Shown here one piece after another: positions 35,321-46,329 of a stretch of 64,000 nt of DNA. The notes under the pieces were generated by a model. It saw nothing but the letters and a program-made list of their open reading frames with translations, was not told where the DNA came from and did no database searches. The translations under genes were made by a program, and so were the position numbers. Within the stretch, counting starts at the first letter, position 1. Each line of letters begins with the position of its first letter. Source of the DNA: Viola odorata (lineage: Eukaryota > Streptophyta > Magnoliopsida > Malpighiales > Violaceae); NCBI GenBank assembly GCA_963691705.1, contig OY829542.1, positions 7,501-71,500 of the forward strand, in the 5' to 3' direction.

Positions 35321-37677
35321 TCAGCAAGCATTGCAACTCTTCCTACATGTCCCATAGTAATCTGTAGAGCCAACCATGAATACTGGGTTCTTCTGGCATT
35401 CCCCGAGGGCAGCCCATCTGCTACAATTCTCATCCTCGTCCGTGCATTCCGTCCCATTACTACCATCTGCGTCAGACAAAGCCTTTCCTCCACCACCACC
35501 GCGGCCAGGCCTCACATAGAACAATTTGGTGGCACACCACATGTCCCCCTCAAGGACTGGGCATCTCTCGTGCAAGCTGCTTCTATCTGGGGATGTATTA
35601 ACATGCATCGTGAAAAACAAAATTGCATTCCCCTTAACAGGTTTTACAAAGCTACTACTGCTTTTTCTACAGTCAGACCAGACCTTGTTCTTTACCTGCG
35701 AAACCATAAATGAATGGTTAATGAGGAAGAATGCATCCAAGAGTATAACAATATCAAAGCTAGAGGGTGTTTTCTTGACAGACCTCTGACTGAGGGAATA
35801 GAATTCCACCACCCCGAGAAACATTTGAGAGATATAAGACAAGAGTTGCCATCATGGCTCCCCTGAAGTCAAGTTGGATTTGTTTCCAAAATAATCAAAT
35901 CTGTGTTTGACATCTTCAAGTCTATAATGCAAGACCTTTAAAGGTTTGCTGTATTCTGGAGTTGAAAGAAAAAAAGTAGTGTGATGAGGAATGCAAAGTA
36001 GGATAAGAAAATTCTAAGGCTGAAAGAATCATTAGTAGGAGAGCTGGGGGAATATGCCTTTAGGGAGGAGAGTCCAAGCTGATATTCTTTCCTCAATTCT
36101 TGCAAGTATATTATCCTGCAAAGCTAACATCCAGAGTTGAATGTGGCAAAAGTAGTACAAATTAATCCTGCCAATACCTGGATAAAGAGTAGTGATACTT
36201 GGCTCGACCCATGTCCAAAACTATACACAAATCCTTGTATTTCAAAACTATAACAGTGCCACGGTAACCACAAATAAATTTCAGCCTACTAGTAAAGCCA
36301 ATCCACAATATTAAAGTGTCAATGCAGCTCCAAGGGTTCACAAGATGGTTAAAAACGTATAAAACGCAAAATGCATGGCTGAGACACAAGCCTTCAGCCA
36401 CTAAACATTGAACAATACATAAGGGGAAAAACAAAGAAAGAAAACGTATTGCCTTTGAGCTGATGCTTAGAATCAAAAAGTTAATTTTAAGTTGAACAAT
36501 AGCCAGTAAATAGAAGAATAAGTTCACTTGCTTATCAATTTACAGCTCAAACACTTTAAACAGATAATAGCAGGTGGAAATAATGCATGTACACAACCAT
36601 GAAGCGAAAAGTCTAAAAACAATATTCAAATGTTTAGAAGACTGTAGATGATCTCTGAAAGGGAAAAAGACGAGGTATTTAAACAAAGTGATCCACAATG
36701 CAAGAATAAGCAGCTACAAGTGCAAAGTAGAAGCAAAAATAGGCCACAAATGAACATTCGATATGGTCAGAAGAAGAAAACAACAAGCTTACATCTTTGT
36801 CAAGAGATACTGAGCTTGCGAGCTGCCTATTCTCTACAGGTTTCCCTGAACCATCGCCCTTTCCCACGAATGTCTCATTTTCTCCTTGTGCCTAAGCCCA
36901 TTTTAAGAATTTTAAATGATCTCCCACAACAAGACAATTGGATTCAAGGGTTCTACCAAGTGGACATACCATGAAAATGAGACGATCGCATTCATCAGCT
37001 GTCAAGAAGTCTTTATACAAGAACACCCTGGTCCAAGAAAAATGTCAAATTCTTTAGTAAGTGAGCCAGAGGAGCACATGATTAACAAGATATGTACAGT
37101 TCTAGGTTGAATCCTTCAGTTAAAATCACACAAGTATGAACTTGGAAGTTTCATATAACTTACTAGCTCCAAATGAGGAAGGGACCCAAATAACTAAATT
37201 GCAGGTATCATTTGGTAGAGATACAGTGCGAGAAAGAAAGTACCTGACCTTGGTCGCCAAGAGAGGTGGACAACTCGTGATGGATCAAATCTGTTGGCTT
37301 GAATTGAGCTTCTGCTTCCCAACCGAGCAATAGTTTGGTTACTGACCTGCTTAACCCTCAGCTCCTTGCGGCTGCGTGAGCAAAAGAGTTGGCAGAAAGA
37401 AAATGGTCACCATATGGAACAGAGCAAAATCAAAATGAAAAGATACCACAAACAGGGTGACGGGCTTTTAGGGTTCAGCCCAGAACAAAAACCGTGTAAC
37501 AAAAGAAGTAGAATTAGAAGCGCGATTGTTAAATAACACCAGAAATGATCGAAGTAAGTTTGGTTAAATTATTCTCGAGAATTGAGATGGCCGTGTGAAA
37601 TACCTGTCTCCAAAACAGTTGCAGAGCGGAGGCGTAACCACAGTAAAGAGAAGAAGGTAAGTGAGTGAAGAAGACAT
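35321..37677 (-). CDS. prolyl 4-hydroxylase 12-like protein with ShKT domain (frameshifted)
   Basis: Exons (minus) are 37677-37604, 37371-37249, 37027-36970, 36891-36793, 36115-36058, 35955-35784 and 35695-35321, about 319 residues. The N-terminus is a signal peptide or anchor (MSSSLTYLLLFTVVTPPLC). The P4H fold follows: FDPSRVVHLSW, FLYKDFLTADECDRL and, near the end, PVKGNAILFF with the 2-oxoglutarate Lys. The usual HXD iron site is KHRFDYF here: the first His is replaced by Arg. As I recall, P4H12-type proteins also lack it. The C-terminus is a six-Cys ShKT domain (CSRWAALGECQKNPVFM to CRKSCNAC). One base is missing near 35852-35858, between GEP and MATLVLYLSNV, breaking the frame. Other P4Hs hydroxylate prolines of extensins in the ER/Golgi; this one may be non-catalytic. 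One intron (36057-35956) has a GC donor. Confidence 0.85.
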
Positions 37678-38366
37678 TGAACTGGATCCAAAAGATGGGA
37701 ATTTTCTGAGTTGCTCGACTCCGTCCTGATACGAGCACGACCGGAAGCTAGGTCATATCACGTCCGCAGTGAGAGGTTTTCTTTTTTTCTTGATCAATGG
37801 CTTCTTAGATGAACTTTTTAATAAAAGTTGTGATACTTGCAATGTGCATAATGTTACATTATACATAATTGTTTAGTACACTTTTGAAAAATATATATGA
37901 ACGTCAAGTTGTTATCTAAATAGACCTGTCAATCCGGGTATGCGGGTCGGACCCGACCCGGGACCTGGAAGACCCGAAAAAAATCGAGCCGGGCCTGGTC
38001 CCGACCCGGGAAAAATACGGGACCAATTTTTGGTCCCGGTCCCGACCCGAAAAAATGGCTCGGGTCCGGGACTAGACCCGGCCCGGCAAGTTTTTTTTTT
38101 TAAAAAAAAAAATTCAATTTGATCCTTTTTAATTGTCAGTTTTCAATTAAGTCCTCCTTGTTTCATAATCATCAATTTTCAATTAGGTCCTTTCCTTAAA
38201 ATTTAAACTAATGCTTATTTAGTTAATTAATTACTATAAATTATAACAATCAATGCTTTAAAAAAATAAAAAATCAATCAAACATTAAAAATTAAAATCA
38301 ATCAAATTTAATTTAAAAAATGAGTCAAATGTAAGAAATATCATTCATGCATTATGCATAACTGAC

Positions 38367-39650
38367 GGGAAAAGGCACCATGAGGTCCCCCCTCTTATTA
38401 TTTTCATTTTTGTCAGTCCTTAGGTTAAAAAATTGTTCAATTAGCTCCCCTCCGTTATAAGAGTTAGCACTACCAAGTCCCTGCCGTTAAAAAATGAACG
38501 GATTGCGACTAACGGACGTTAGTTGTGATTATTTAAATATTCTTTAATATTTTTTTAAAACAAATTCACAAAAAATCATTAAAAAATGAAAAAATTCACA
38601 AACAAAATGAAAAAAAATTTAAAAATTTGCTAAACCGAAAAATCCAGAAAAAATTTTAAAAAATTTTAAAAAATGTAAAAATTCATAAAAAAGGTAAAAA
38701 AATCTCTAAAAAATGTAAAAAATCAAAACAAATGTAAAAATACCAAAAAAATCTTAAACTTTCAAAAAAAATCTATAAAATCCAAAAACATCAATTAACC
38801 TAAAAATCCAAAAATAACTGGAAAAAAAATATCTAAAGAAATTGAAAAAATAAAAAAAATTTACAAAATCCAAAAAAATGTAAACATTCCCAAGAAAAAT
38901 GGAATTTTTAGATTTTTTAAAAAAATTTACATTATTTCTTGAAATTTTTACATTTTATCTAAATTTTTACATTTTTTTAGTTTTTACATTTTTTCTGGAT
39001 TTTTACATGTTTTTATGAATTTTTACATTTTTAAAATTTTTACATTTTTTATGGATTTTAACATTTATTTGGGAATTTTTACATTTTTTTCAAAAAATGA
39101 AAAAATTTCCTAGATTTTTAGGTTTTAAATTTTTTTACATATTTTTGTGAATTTTTACATTTTTCTTGGGAATGTTTACATTTTTTTGGATTTTTAAAAT
39201 TTTTTATGATTTTTTTCATTTTTTAAATTTCTTTAGATTTTTTTTTTCAATTATTTTTGGATTTTTAGGTTAATTGATTTTTTTCGATTTTATAGATTTT
39301 TTTTTAAAGTTTAAGATTTTTTTGGTATTTTTACATTTGTTTTGAATTTTTACATTTTTTTCAAAAATTTTAAAATTTTCTGGATTTTTAGGTTTAGCAA
39401 TTTTTTAAAATTGTTTTCATTTTTTTTTGTGAATTTTTACATTTTTTTATGATTTTTTGTGAATTTTTTTTAAAAAATATTTAAATAATCACAACTAACG
39501 TCCATTAGTCGCAATCCGTCCATTTTTTAACGGCAGGGACTTGGTAGTGCTAACGCCTATAACAGAGGGGAGCTAATTGAACAATTCTTTAACCTAAGGA
39601 CTGACAAAAATGAAAATAATAAGAGGGGGGACCTCGTGGTGCCTTTTCCC
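38367..39650. mobile_element. Mutator-type foldback element nested in the hAT copy
   Basis: The 1284-bp element starts GGGAAAAGGCACCATGAGGT and ends with ACCTCGTGGTGCCTTTTCCC. Its arms are inverted repeats over at least 200 bp, and the interior is also a loose palindrome. It is bordered by a 10-bp direct repeat with one mismatch: CATAACTGAC (38357-38366) and CATAAATGAC (39651-39660). Long terminal repeats and 8-11 bp target duplications are the mark of Mutator-like elements. No coding capacity. Confidence 0.85.
38560..39480. repeat. AT-rich palindromic minisatellite core
   Basis: In the left half, AAAAATGTAAAAATTC-like units recur in variable form; in the right half their reverse complement (GAATTTTTACATTTTT) recurs many times. 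Together the two halves could form one very long hairpin. This is the interior of the foldback element. Confidence 0.75.
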
Positions 39651-39805
39651 CATAAATGACATTAGCCACTTTCTTCTTTTATTCATTATTAAAGCTCCCT
39701 TGTGACCGTTATTCAATTGAAAATAACCAAATTAAAATAATTAAAATAATAAATATACTAAATATATACATGTCAGTTTAAAAAAAAATGGAAGAGTGCA
39801 TTTAA

Positions 39806-39919
39806 TAATTGCATGAAAATCAAAGAATTAAATTGAATTGGGAAATGGAATTGAATTCAATTGGGAAATGGCAGGTAATAATTATCATTCAATTCAATTC
39901 CTTAATTTTCATGCAATTT
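39806..39919. repeat. short inverted repeat (hairpin)
   Basis: TTGCATGAAAAT...TTAAATTGAATTG at the left pairs with CAATTCAATTCC...ATTTTCATGCAA at the right (about 35 bp per arm, some mismatches). It lies inside hAT copy 1, next to a GA-rich tract. Confidence 0.6.
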
Positions 39920-40329
39920 AGTATATTTATTGTAAGAGGAGGGAGTAAGAAAAGGAAAGGGAAGAAGAGAGAATGGGATCGGGAGAGAGAGAGAGAAAAT
40001 AAAGGGAGGGTATGATTTTGGTTTATTTATATATATAAAAATTCAATTTATTTATTTTATAAAAAAAATCGGGTCTCGGGACCCGACGGGTCTGGCCCGG
40101 ATAGACCCGGGATTTCCCGGGTCGGGACCAGACCCGGCCTGACTAAAAAACGGGACCAAAAATTGGTCCCGGACCCGGTCCGTCGGGCCGGGTCCACGGG
40201 TCCCCGGGTCTAATTGACAGGTCTAACTACTACCATGTATAAGAAATTGTTTGGCCTCCAAATTTTGAGAGATTTAAGTTTTTTCAAATTCTATGACATG
40301 CAGCATAAATTATCACTAAATTAAACTAT

Positions 40330-40618
40330 GGGCAAAAAGACATTAGGGGTCCCTGGACTCTGGCGTTTTATTTAATGGGAACCCTCAACTATTTTTTTAT
40401 TTAATCACCCCCCGACTTTTTTACATTTTGTTTAATAACAACCCTACCGTCACAGAATGTTGATGTGTCACCGTTATGTGCTTCGTCACGTGCTTACTGG
40501 ACGCCACATCATCAAAACACTTCATCCCAGTTACATCAAGAAGCAAGCCACGTCATCAAACCAGGGGGGTAATTAAATAAAAATATTAAAGTTCAGGGTT
40601 GTTTTATGTCTTTTTGCC
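40330..40618. mobile_element. MITE-like element with 45-50 bp diverged inverted repeats
   Basis: GGGCAAAAAGACATTAGGGG at the left and, in reverse complement, GGCAAAAAGACATAAAACAA at the right open two similar ends. Both continue into pyrimidine blocks such as CCCTCAAC and TTTTATTTAA. No target duplication was found, so the superfamily is open; Mutator is the best guess. Confidence 0.55.
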
Positions 40619-41375
40619 ATATTTATTTTATTATACTTTCTTTTTTTGTTTATTTTTTATTTTTTCTTTGGATGGAAATGGAGGAAGAAGACAGAAGTTA
40701 TAAGGTTATAAGGTTATAACTATGTAATAGAAAGAAGAAGAGTGGGCGGCGACACATGGAAATGGAGGAAGAAGACAGAAGTTATAAGGTTACGAAAAAT
40801 AAATACAATTAAGGGGTAACAATTGAAAGGTTTTATTGATTTTAATTTAAATTCTAATTTTGAAATATTTTTAAATTATGAAATTCATTAATTATTGGAA
40901 AATATGAGGAGATAATAAAACATTTAAAATTTAGAAAATTGAAAAAAAGAAAAAGAATACTATAACCATCAAAATCACTTTTCTTTTCCTTTTTTAGTTT
41001 TTAGGGGAAGAAATATTTTTCTGAATTTTTAAAATCAATTACAGTATTTGTTTAGATTTTTTAAATCAATTACATTATATTTCTGAATTTTTAAAATTAA
41101 TTACATTATTTTTCTGAATTTTTAAAGAAAAGAAAAGGAAAAAAAAGGGAACATGTTTTTTTTTTTGGTAACCTGCTATTTAAGGTCAAAACTAACAGTC
41201 TGTTAGTTTGACTAACACAGGAGTCTGTTTTTTTTAGTACAAATCCATTAATAATCATAATTAATCAGATTAATTATAATTACCTCTAATTGTTAAGTTA
41301 TTTTGTAGGCAACCTTATTCTAAAATAATCATAATTACCTCTAATTCTAGCAATGAAGCATTAATTTCAATTTTA

Positions 41376-41379
<4 letters not shown>

Positions 41380-41433
<54 letters not shown>
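41380..41433. repeat. (ATT)n microsatellite
   Basis: About 18 perfect ATT units in a row. Confidence 0.95.
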
Positions 41434-41489
41434 CATTATACTGTTGTATATAAAAAGAAAGGAAAAGAGGAATTTGGGTTATTGATAAA

Positions 41490-41660
41490 ATTAGGGAAAA
41501 TGACATAAAACAACCTTGAACTTTAATGTTTTGATTAATCGCCACCCTTAACTTTTTTTTTTGTTTAATTACCCCCCGGCACACTTCCGACGTGTCTTGT
41601 TGATGTGGCAAGTTGCTGACGTGTCTTGATGATGTGGCGTCCAGTAAGCACGCATGGCAT
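41490..41660. mobile_element. truncated relative of the 40330 MITE
   Basis: GACATAAAACAACCTTGAAC and the following 120 bases match the right end of the element at 40330-40618 in reverse complement, including the GATGTGGC / GACGTG repeats. The other end is missing. Confidence 0.5.
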
Positions 41661-41775
41661 CCTAGAGGTTTCAATTTCTTTTTCTTTTTAAAAAAGAAGA
41701 AAAATAAGTAAATAAATAGTTATTTTCAGTGATTTCCAATACATCTCTATAATGTAAAACCTACGTATTGTCATG

Positions 41776-43314
41776 TGATCGCGCGTCGAACACGTCAAAT
41801 ATAATAGTGAAATAGGTATGGAATTGGGGGTAGAAATACAACTTATCACTGTCTACAAGAGTTTGTAGATGATGGTAAGAGGATCGTCCACAGAGACCTC
41901 TAGGAAATGTAATTCTTGGTTTGACTTCCTCGTCACTGGATTTGGTTTTGATTGTTTCTGAAAATAAAGACAAAACAGAAAATGGTAAAAATAGTTCAAA
42001 GTAGTGTTGGCCAAAGTCTTGGCCAAGACAGGGGTCAAGATTGAAATAAGTCCGGTAAAAGGGAATTCCAGGTAAGGGTGATGTGAGAGCTTGCGTTCTT
42101 ATGTTTCGATCATGGACTCAAGGATATTCATCTCTTCTGTTCATAGCCCTGCTATAGAGTGGAGGTACTCCTGTTCACTCCTGTCTTCCCTCCTCTTCAA
42201 ATTACCTGGCGGGTACTCCCTCTCCTGATAATCCTAGCCAAGGGACACCTTGCTGATTAAATGATTTATCCATTTGACTGTTGTCTTGAATGGTTGTTCG
42301 CTTCCTCAATGGTATAGGGGAAGACAGTGCCTAGGTCAAGGTGTTTCCCTGTGGAAACCCTAGGTTGTCAATCTGGTCTTGACCTAGATTACTTATTTCT
42401 TCTAGTCTGGCGCGAGACTAGTCACCTACTTTGTCTAGCCGACGGGTGCTCCCTTTCTTTGTAGACCGGCTGCAACTCTTCTCTCCTAGAGTACAAGGAT
42501 GATCAAACCTTGTCTCTAGTGAGTAAGCAATGGATTAAGCTCAAGAAATAAATAAATACAAGCGAAGAGAATATTAAGTACGAATTGATCTCACGAACGC
42601 ATAAGAACTCGACTCATCAACCCTTACCAAGAATGGGTGGTTAGTTACTCATACTCATAGATAAAAGGATGAAAATATATATTGCATAAACTAAATCCGA
42701 GAAATAAATCTCGGAGCAAATTGTTATTTGATAAAGAAGGAGAAACGAGAAGAAAGGTTCCGGACGATAGTCTGTGTTGGGATCCCCGGACAGAGGAGAA
42801 CAATGTTCGGCTTTATAGCCCTAAGAATACCTCTGTCCTATTCCAACTCTAAATCCTAGAAAATCTCTAAAAGATAGTTATAATAAATTGTTTGAGTTAC
42901 AATAGGAATTAAATCGCAATTACAAAAGAGGGAGATCCCATGCGGGATTCTTCAAGAGATATGTGTTTCAGATCCCTCTAAGATTGCGAGACAGTTGCTA
43001 CTTGCCAGCTGCAAGGCCCAATGTGGGAAGCGGCCTAAACGATCCGCGTTACTTTCTTTATCGTGAGGGTGTCTTGGCCGCAGTCTTGGCCAAGACAGGC
43101 TGGTGCGCGCTGTTTCGGATGCTCAATATGTCTAGGCCTAGATCCAGGCCAAGACTCGGGAAATCAGCTCCATCTCTACACGATCGAATATCCAATGATT
43201 TGCCTCCAGACCAGATCTGCTAAGATATGGGAAATACAAGAATAAATCAGTAGTTTTACTGCCTATAATAACAAGTAAAAGGACAATAAAATATGATGAA
43301 ATGCAGTGTAATCA
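41776..43314 (-). mobile_element. solo LTR 1 (1.54 kb)
   Basis: The block starts TGATCGCGCG and ends GTGTAATCA (TG...CA termini with TGAT/ATCA inverted ends). It is flanked by the perfect 5-bp direct repeat TCATG at 41771-41775 and 43315-43319. No gag-pol frame is inside. On the minus strand a TATA-like GCTATAAAGCC lies at about 42817, so the element read leftwards. A palindromic CTTGGCCAAGAC occurs near 42020 and 43088. It is what remains after recombination between two LTRs. Confidence 0.8.
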
Positions 43315-43319
43315 TCATG

Positions 43320-43883
43320 ACACAAGATTTTCTAAATTATTGGGTAGTTATGTTAGTTTATTCTATCCATAAAACAAGAAAGATGAGCTCAATTTTTTTA
43401 ATGTTACTATCATTTTCCATAACTAAAGTATAATTTATTTGTGATTATCTCTTTTTAAGTTCTTTTATAGCATGCAGTACTAATAGCTTCAAGATTTTTC
43501 ATTTCAAAAGGTACAAATATATTTAACCTAACAGAATTACATATACCTAGCAAAAAATAAATAAAGTTAATTGCAACACAATAATTGTGTATGATTTATT
43601 CATTATTCGTAATTAGCTATTTTGTATAAGCAATTTTTCCTTTATATATTTGGTCGTCCATGTAATACCACCCAATATTGATTGCTATTATTTTTTAATC
43701 TTGAGTGTTGTAATTGTACCGGTTATTATTTTATTGGTGCAAATATATCCGTAGAGATTCCAACTCTAATTTAAATATCACCTCTGCTAAGAGGAAAAAG
43801 AAAGAAAAAGGGAGAAAAATGGTCGTAGATTCTAGAAGAAAGGAAAAAGAAAGAAAATAAATAAATAAAAAGTAATTATTTTG
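43320..43883. other. AT-rich DNA between repeats
   Basis: No coding frame or repeat end was recognised. A purine-rich stretch (about 43790-43900) precedes the hAT fragment. Confidence 0.4.
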
Positions 43884-44052
43884 AAAAAAAAAAAAGGAAG
43901 TCGTGTCCGGGTCTGGTCCCGGACCCAGACCAAACCCACCGGGCCGAGACCGGGACTAGAAATCTAGACCATTTTTTATCGGGTCGGGTCAGGTCTAGTC
44001 CCGGTCCCGAATGTCTTCGGGTCTGACCCACAGATCCGTTTTGACACCCCTA
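43884..44052. mobile_element. hAT-type element end (copy 3, truncated)
   Basis: GGGTCTGGTCCCGGACCC-like repeats in both directions, as in the other two copies, are followed by the terminal sequence TTGACACCCCTA. Only this end is present. It belongs to the same or a related family. Confidence 0.65.
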
Positions 44053-44064
44053 CTTGTAAGTAGT

Positions 44065-46256
44065 TGTTGCTACCCGATTTTTGACGCATTTTTTGCACTT
44101 TTTTTATTTATCGCATTATTAGCCCGTTTAAATTGAAATTCTATCGATTTTCGATCTTTAGCTATTTATTTTAATATTTCGTACCATTTCGTGTCATTTT
44201 AATTTTTTTGTATTTTTACTGTCTTTTAGTTCGAACTTCTATCGGTCCCGAATAAATTTCCTCGGAACATGGATCGAACGTCTTCTTTCTTTAATTGATA
44301 ATTATCTACTATTATTTTCGTTCGCGTCATCTTATTTTGTTTTATTCAATTTACTTTGTTATAGCATTTATTTTTCGTTCGAACTTTTAAGGATTCTGAG
44401 CGAGTAAATTCGGACCTCAAATCGAACTTTTTCTTTATTTACTTATTACTATTTATTTTGTTGTATTTTATTTCATGTTTTAGTATTTGTGGTTTGGGAT
44501 TTCATTCATTTCAAACGAGATTCCTCGTGTTGATAGTTCGAACCAATTAAATAAATATTAAACATTTCCCAAAAGTCAACTTATCCTACCCATTGATCAA
44601 AAGTTGACTCACTTTTCTCCTCATCCAACAATCCCAATTTAAGCATGAGGATGCATGCATGTTCCTCTTCCTCTGACACCAAATGCATTTTGCAAATTCG
44701 TTTTGCATTGCAACATGCCACCTCACTCCATTTTGTGTTTTTGTTGCTACTCTTCATTTGCATCCCGTAGCACAATTGGAGTTTTCCTCCCCTTAAGCCC
44801 TATAAATAGCAAGCAATTTCACACACCAAAATAGAGAAAAAATACACATAGAACACACGGTCTTCCTCCCTTCTCACGTTATCACTCCCGTTCTTCTCTC
44901 AATTCTCGCTCTCTCTCTCGGCGAAAGCAAGGCAAGAAATTCCTTTTCCCTTTTATTCCTATCATTTAAACCATCACTTGCTCTAATGTGTGTTTTATCT
45001 CTCTTTTTTTATGTTTATCCCTCGCCACTGCCACCGTCTCGCCGCTGCTGCTCCTGTCGCCGAAGCTGCTTCTGTTGCCAGAGAAGGCCTGCTGTCGTTG
45101 CTGCCTAGCTGTTCGTCGCTGTCTCACCTCACCATCGCGCTGCCTCTCCACGGTGTTGTTGTTCGCCGCTAAGACAATCGTCGTTGCTGCCACCGTTGTG
45201 CTTCTATTCGCCGTGGAGCTGCAGCTGCCCTCCGTTGTCCTGCCCTACTGCGCTGCTGTTCTTGGCTGCTCAAGGAAGAAGAAGATGCGGACGAAGGGAA
45301 GGAGATGATGAACAGTGCATGTTCATTTTAATTGATCATAGGCTAAGCCCAAATGGAAAGAAAGAGGGTTATCATGGGCCTTGGCCCAAGCAGGAGAGGC
45401 CAAGTGAGGGCTGGTCTAATGGGCCCAACTAAGGGGCCCACTTTCTAGGCCCAGTGGGCCTAGTCCAATTTTTTGGTCCATCGCATTTATTTTTCGTACC
45501 AATCTTTCGTATGCTTGTACTGTTTATTTAATTTCAGTATGCTTGCATGTTTAATTATTTTCGTATGCCTGCATGTCTAATTATTTATTTTCGTATGCTT
45601 TTGCATGTTTAATTATTCTGCTTACGTTTAATCGTCAAAATTATTTCGCTTGTGTATGATAATTCGTATGCTCGTACCATTTAACTAATTACTTTTGCAT
45701 GCTTTCAAATGCTTAAATAAATTATTCCGCTAGTATTTAATCGCTAAAAATTAATTATTTCACTCACGATAAGTCATTAAATATTTATCTATTTTTCGAC
45801 TATCATTTTCTCGAACTAATAATATCGACTTTGAAGGGTAAATTAATAGCTCATACCCTTCACAAGTAAGCATTCCTCACCCTTTTATTTATTCCCCGCT
45901 TTTTTGCATATGTGCTCGTATGCATGACTATTTAGAATTGTTAAAAATTAATCTGCTGGGCATGATCATATAATTTAGGAATTTTTTTATCTTTCCAAGC
46001 AGGATTAAACACCTCTTTCTCCGGTAACCTTTTTAGGATGTGACTCGGGTGCCTAACACCTTCGAACCGCTGTTCTCGGGTTCAGACCCATTTTGCCTTA
46101 GTTTTTATTTTTTATACCATGACAATAGGTTCCCTAAACCTAGAAAATAAATAGGGTGGCGACTTCATATGCATTATGTGAGATGAGTCAGATTTCATCT
46201 CACATCTCGTCCCAAACCCGCGTCGCATCAGGAAAATCCAAAAAAGAGGTGCGACA
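44065..46256 (+). mobile_element. solo LTR 2 (2.19 kb), Ty3 Tat/Ogre-like
   Basis: The block starts TGTTGCTACCCG and ends GGTGCGACA and is flanked by the perfect 5-bp repeat GTAGT (44060-44064 and 46257-46261). GGTGGCGACTTC near 46155 and the final GGTGCGACA resemble LTR 3' ends of Tat/Ogre-type Ty3 elements (from memory). A TATA box (TATAAATAGC) at 44801-44810 and a CT-rich leader (about 44860-44960) mark its promoter. The short frames at 44988-45432 are GC-rich, low in complexity and not credible genes. Confidence 0.9.
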
Positions 46257-46329
46257 GTAGTGACTTTTGTTCTCTGATTGAGCTATATTTTCTCATGTTT
46301 CTACTGTCTAGAATAATTGTTATTTGGAC

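Larger units (their letters stand above)
37921..40225. mobile_element. hAT-type non-autonomous element (copy 1)
   Basis: It starts TAGACCTGTCAATCCGGG and ends with the inverted repeat TTGACAGGTCTA. Next to both ends are dense GGGTCGG, CCCGACCCG and GGGACC motifs in both directions, as in the copy at 60514-61476. Without the nested 1.28-kb insertion at 38367-39650 it would be about 1.0 kb, close to that copy. No transposase frame is present. No matching 8-bp target duplication was found here, so the assignment to hAT rests on the second copy. Confidence 0.8.
40226..41775. other. repeat-rich intergenic block
   Basis: This block has no gene. It holds a MITE-like element (40330-40618), a duplicated 38-bp sequence (40672-40710 and 40756-40793, core GGAGGAAGAAGACAGAAG), an ATT microsatellite and a truncated relative of the first MITE (41490-41660). 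The rest is A/T-rich. Confidence 0.5.

Noticed and set aside
37940..38122. Gly/Pro/Asp-rich frame, collagen-like in appearance
   Set aside because: It is a translation of the GGGACCCGACCC array at the end of a hAT element.
41374..41674. Minus-strand frame with a poly-Asn run
   Set aside because: The Asn run is the translated ATT microsatellite.
44988..45432. Cys/Leu-rich frames of 60-106 codons
   Set aside because: They lie in the leader part of solo LTR 2 and consist of CTG/GCC-type low-complexity sequence.
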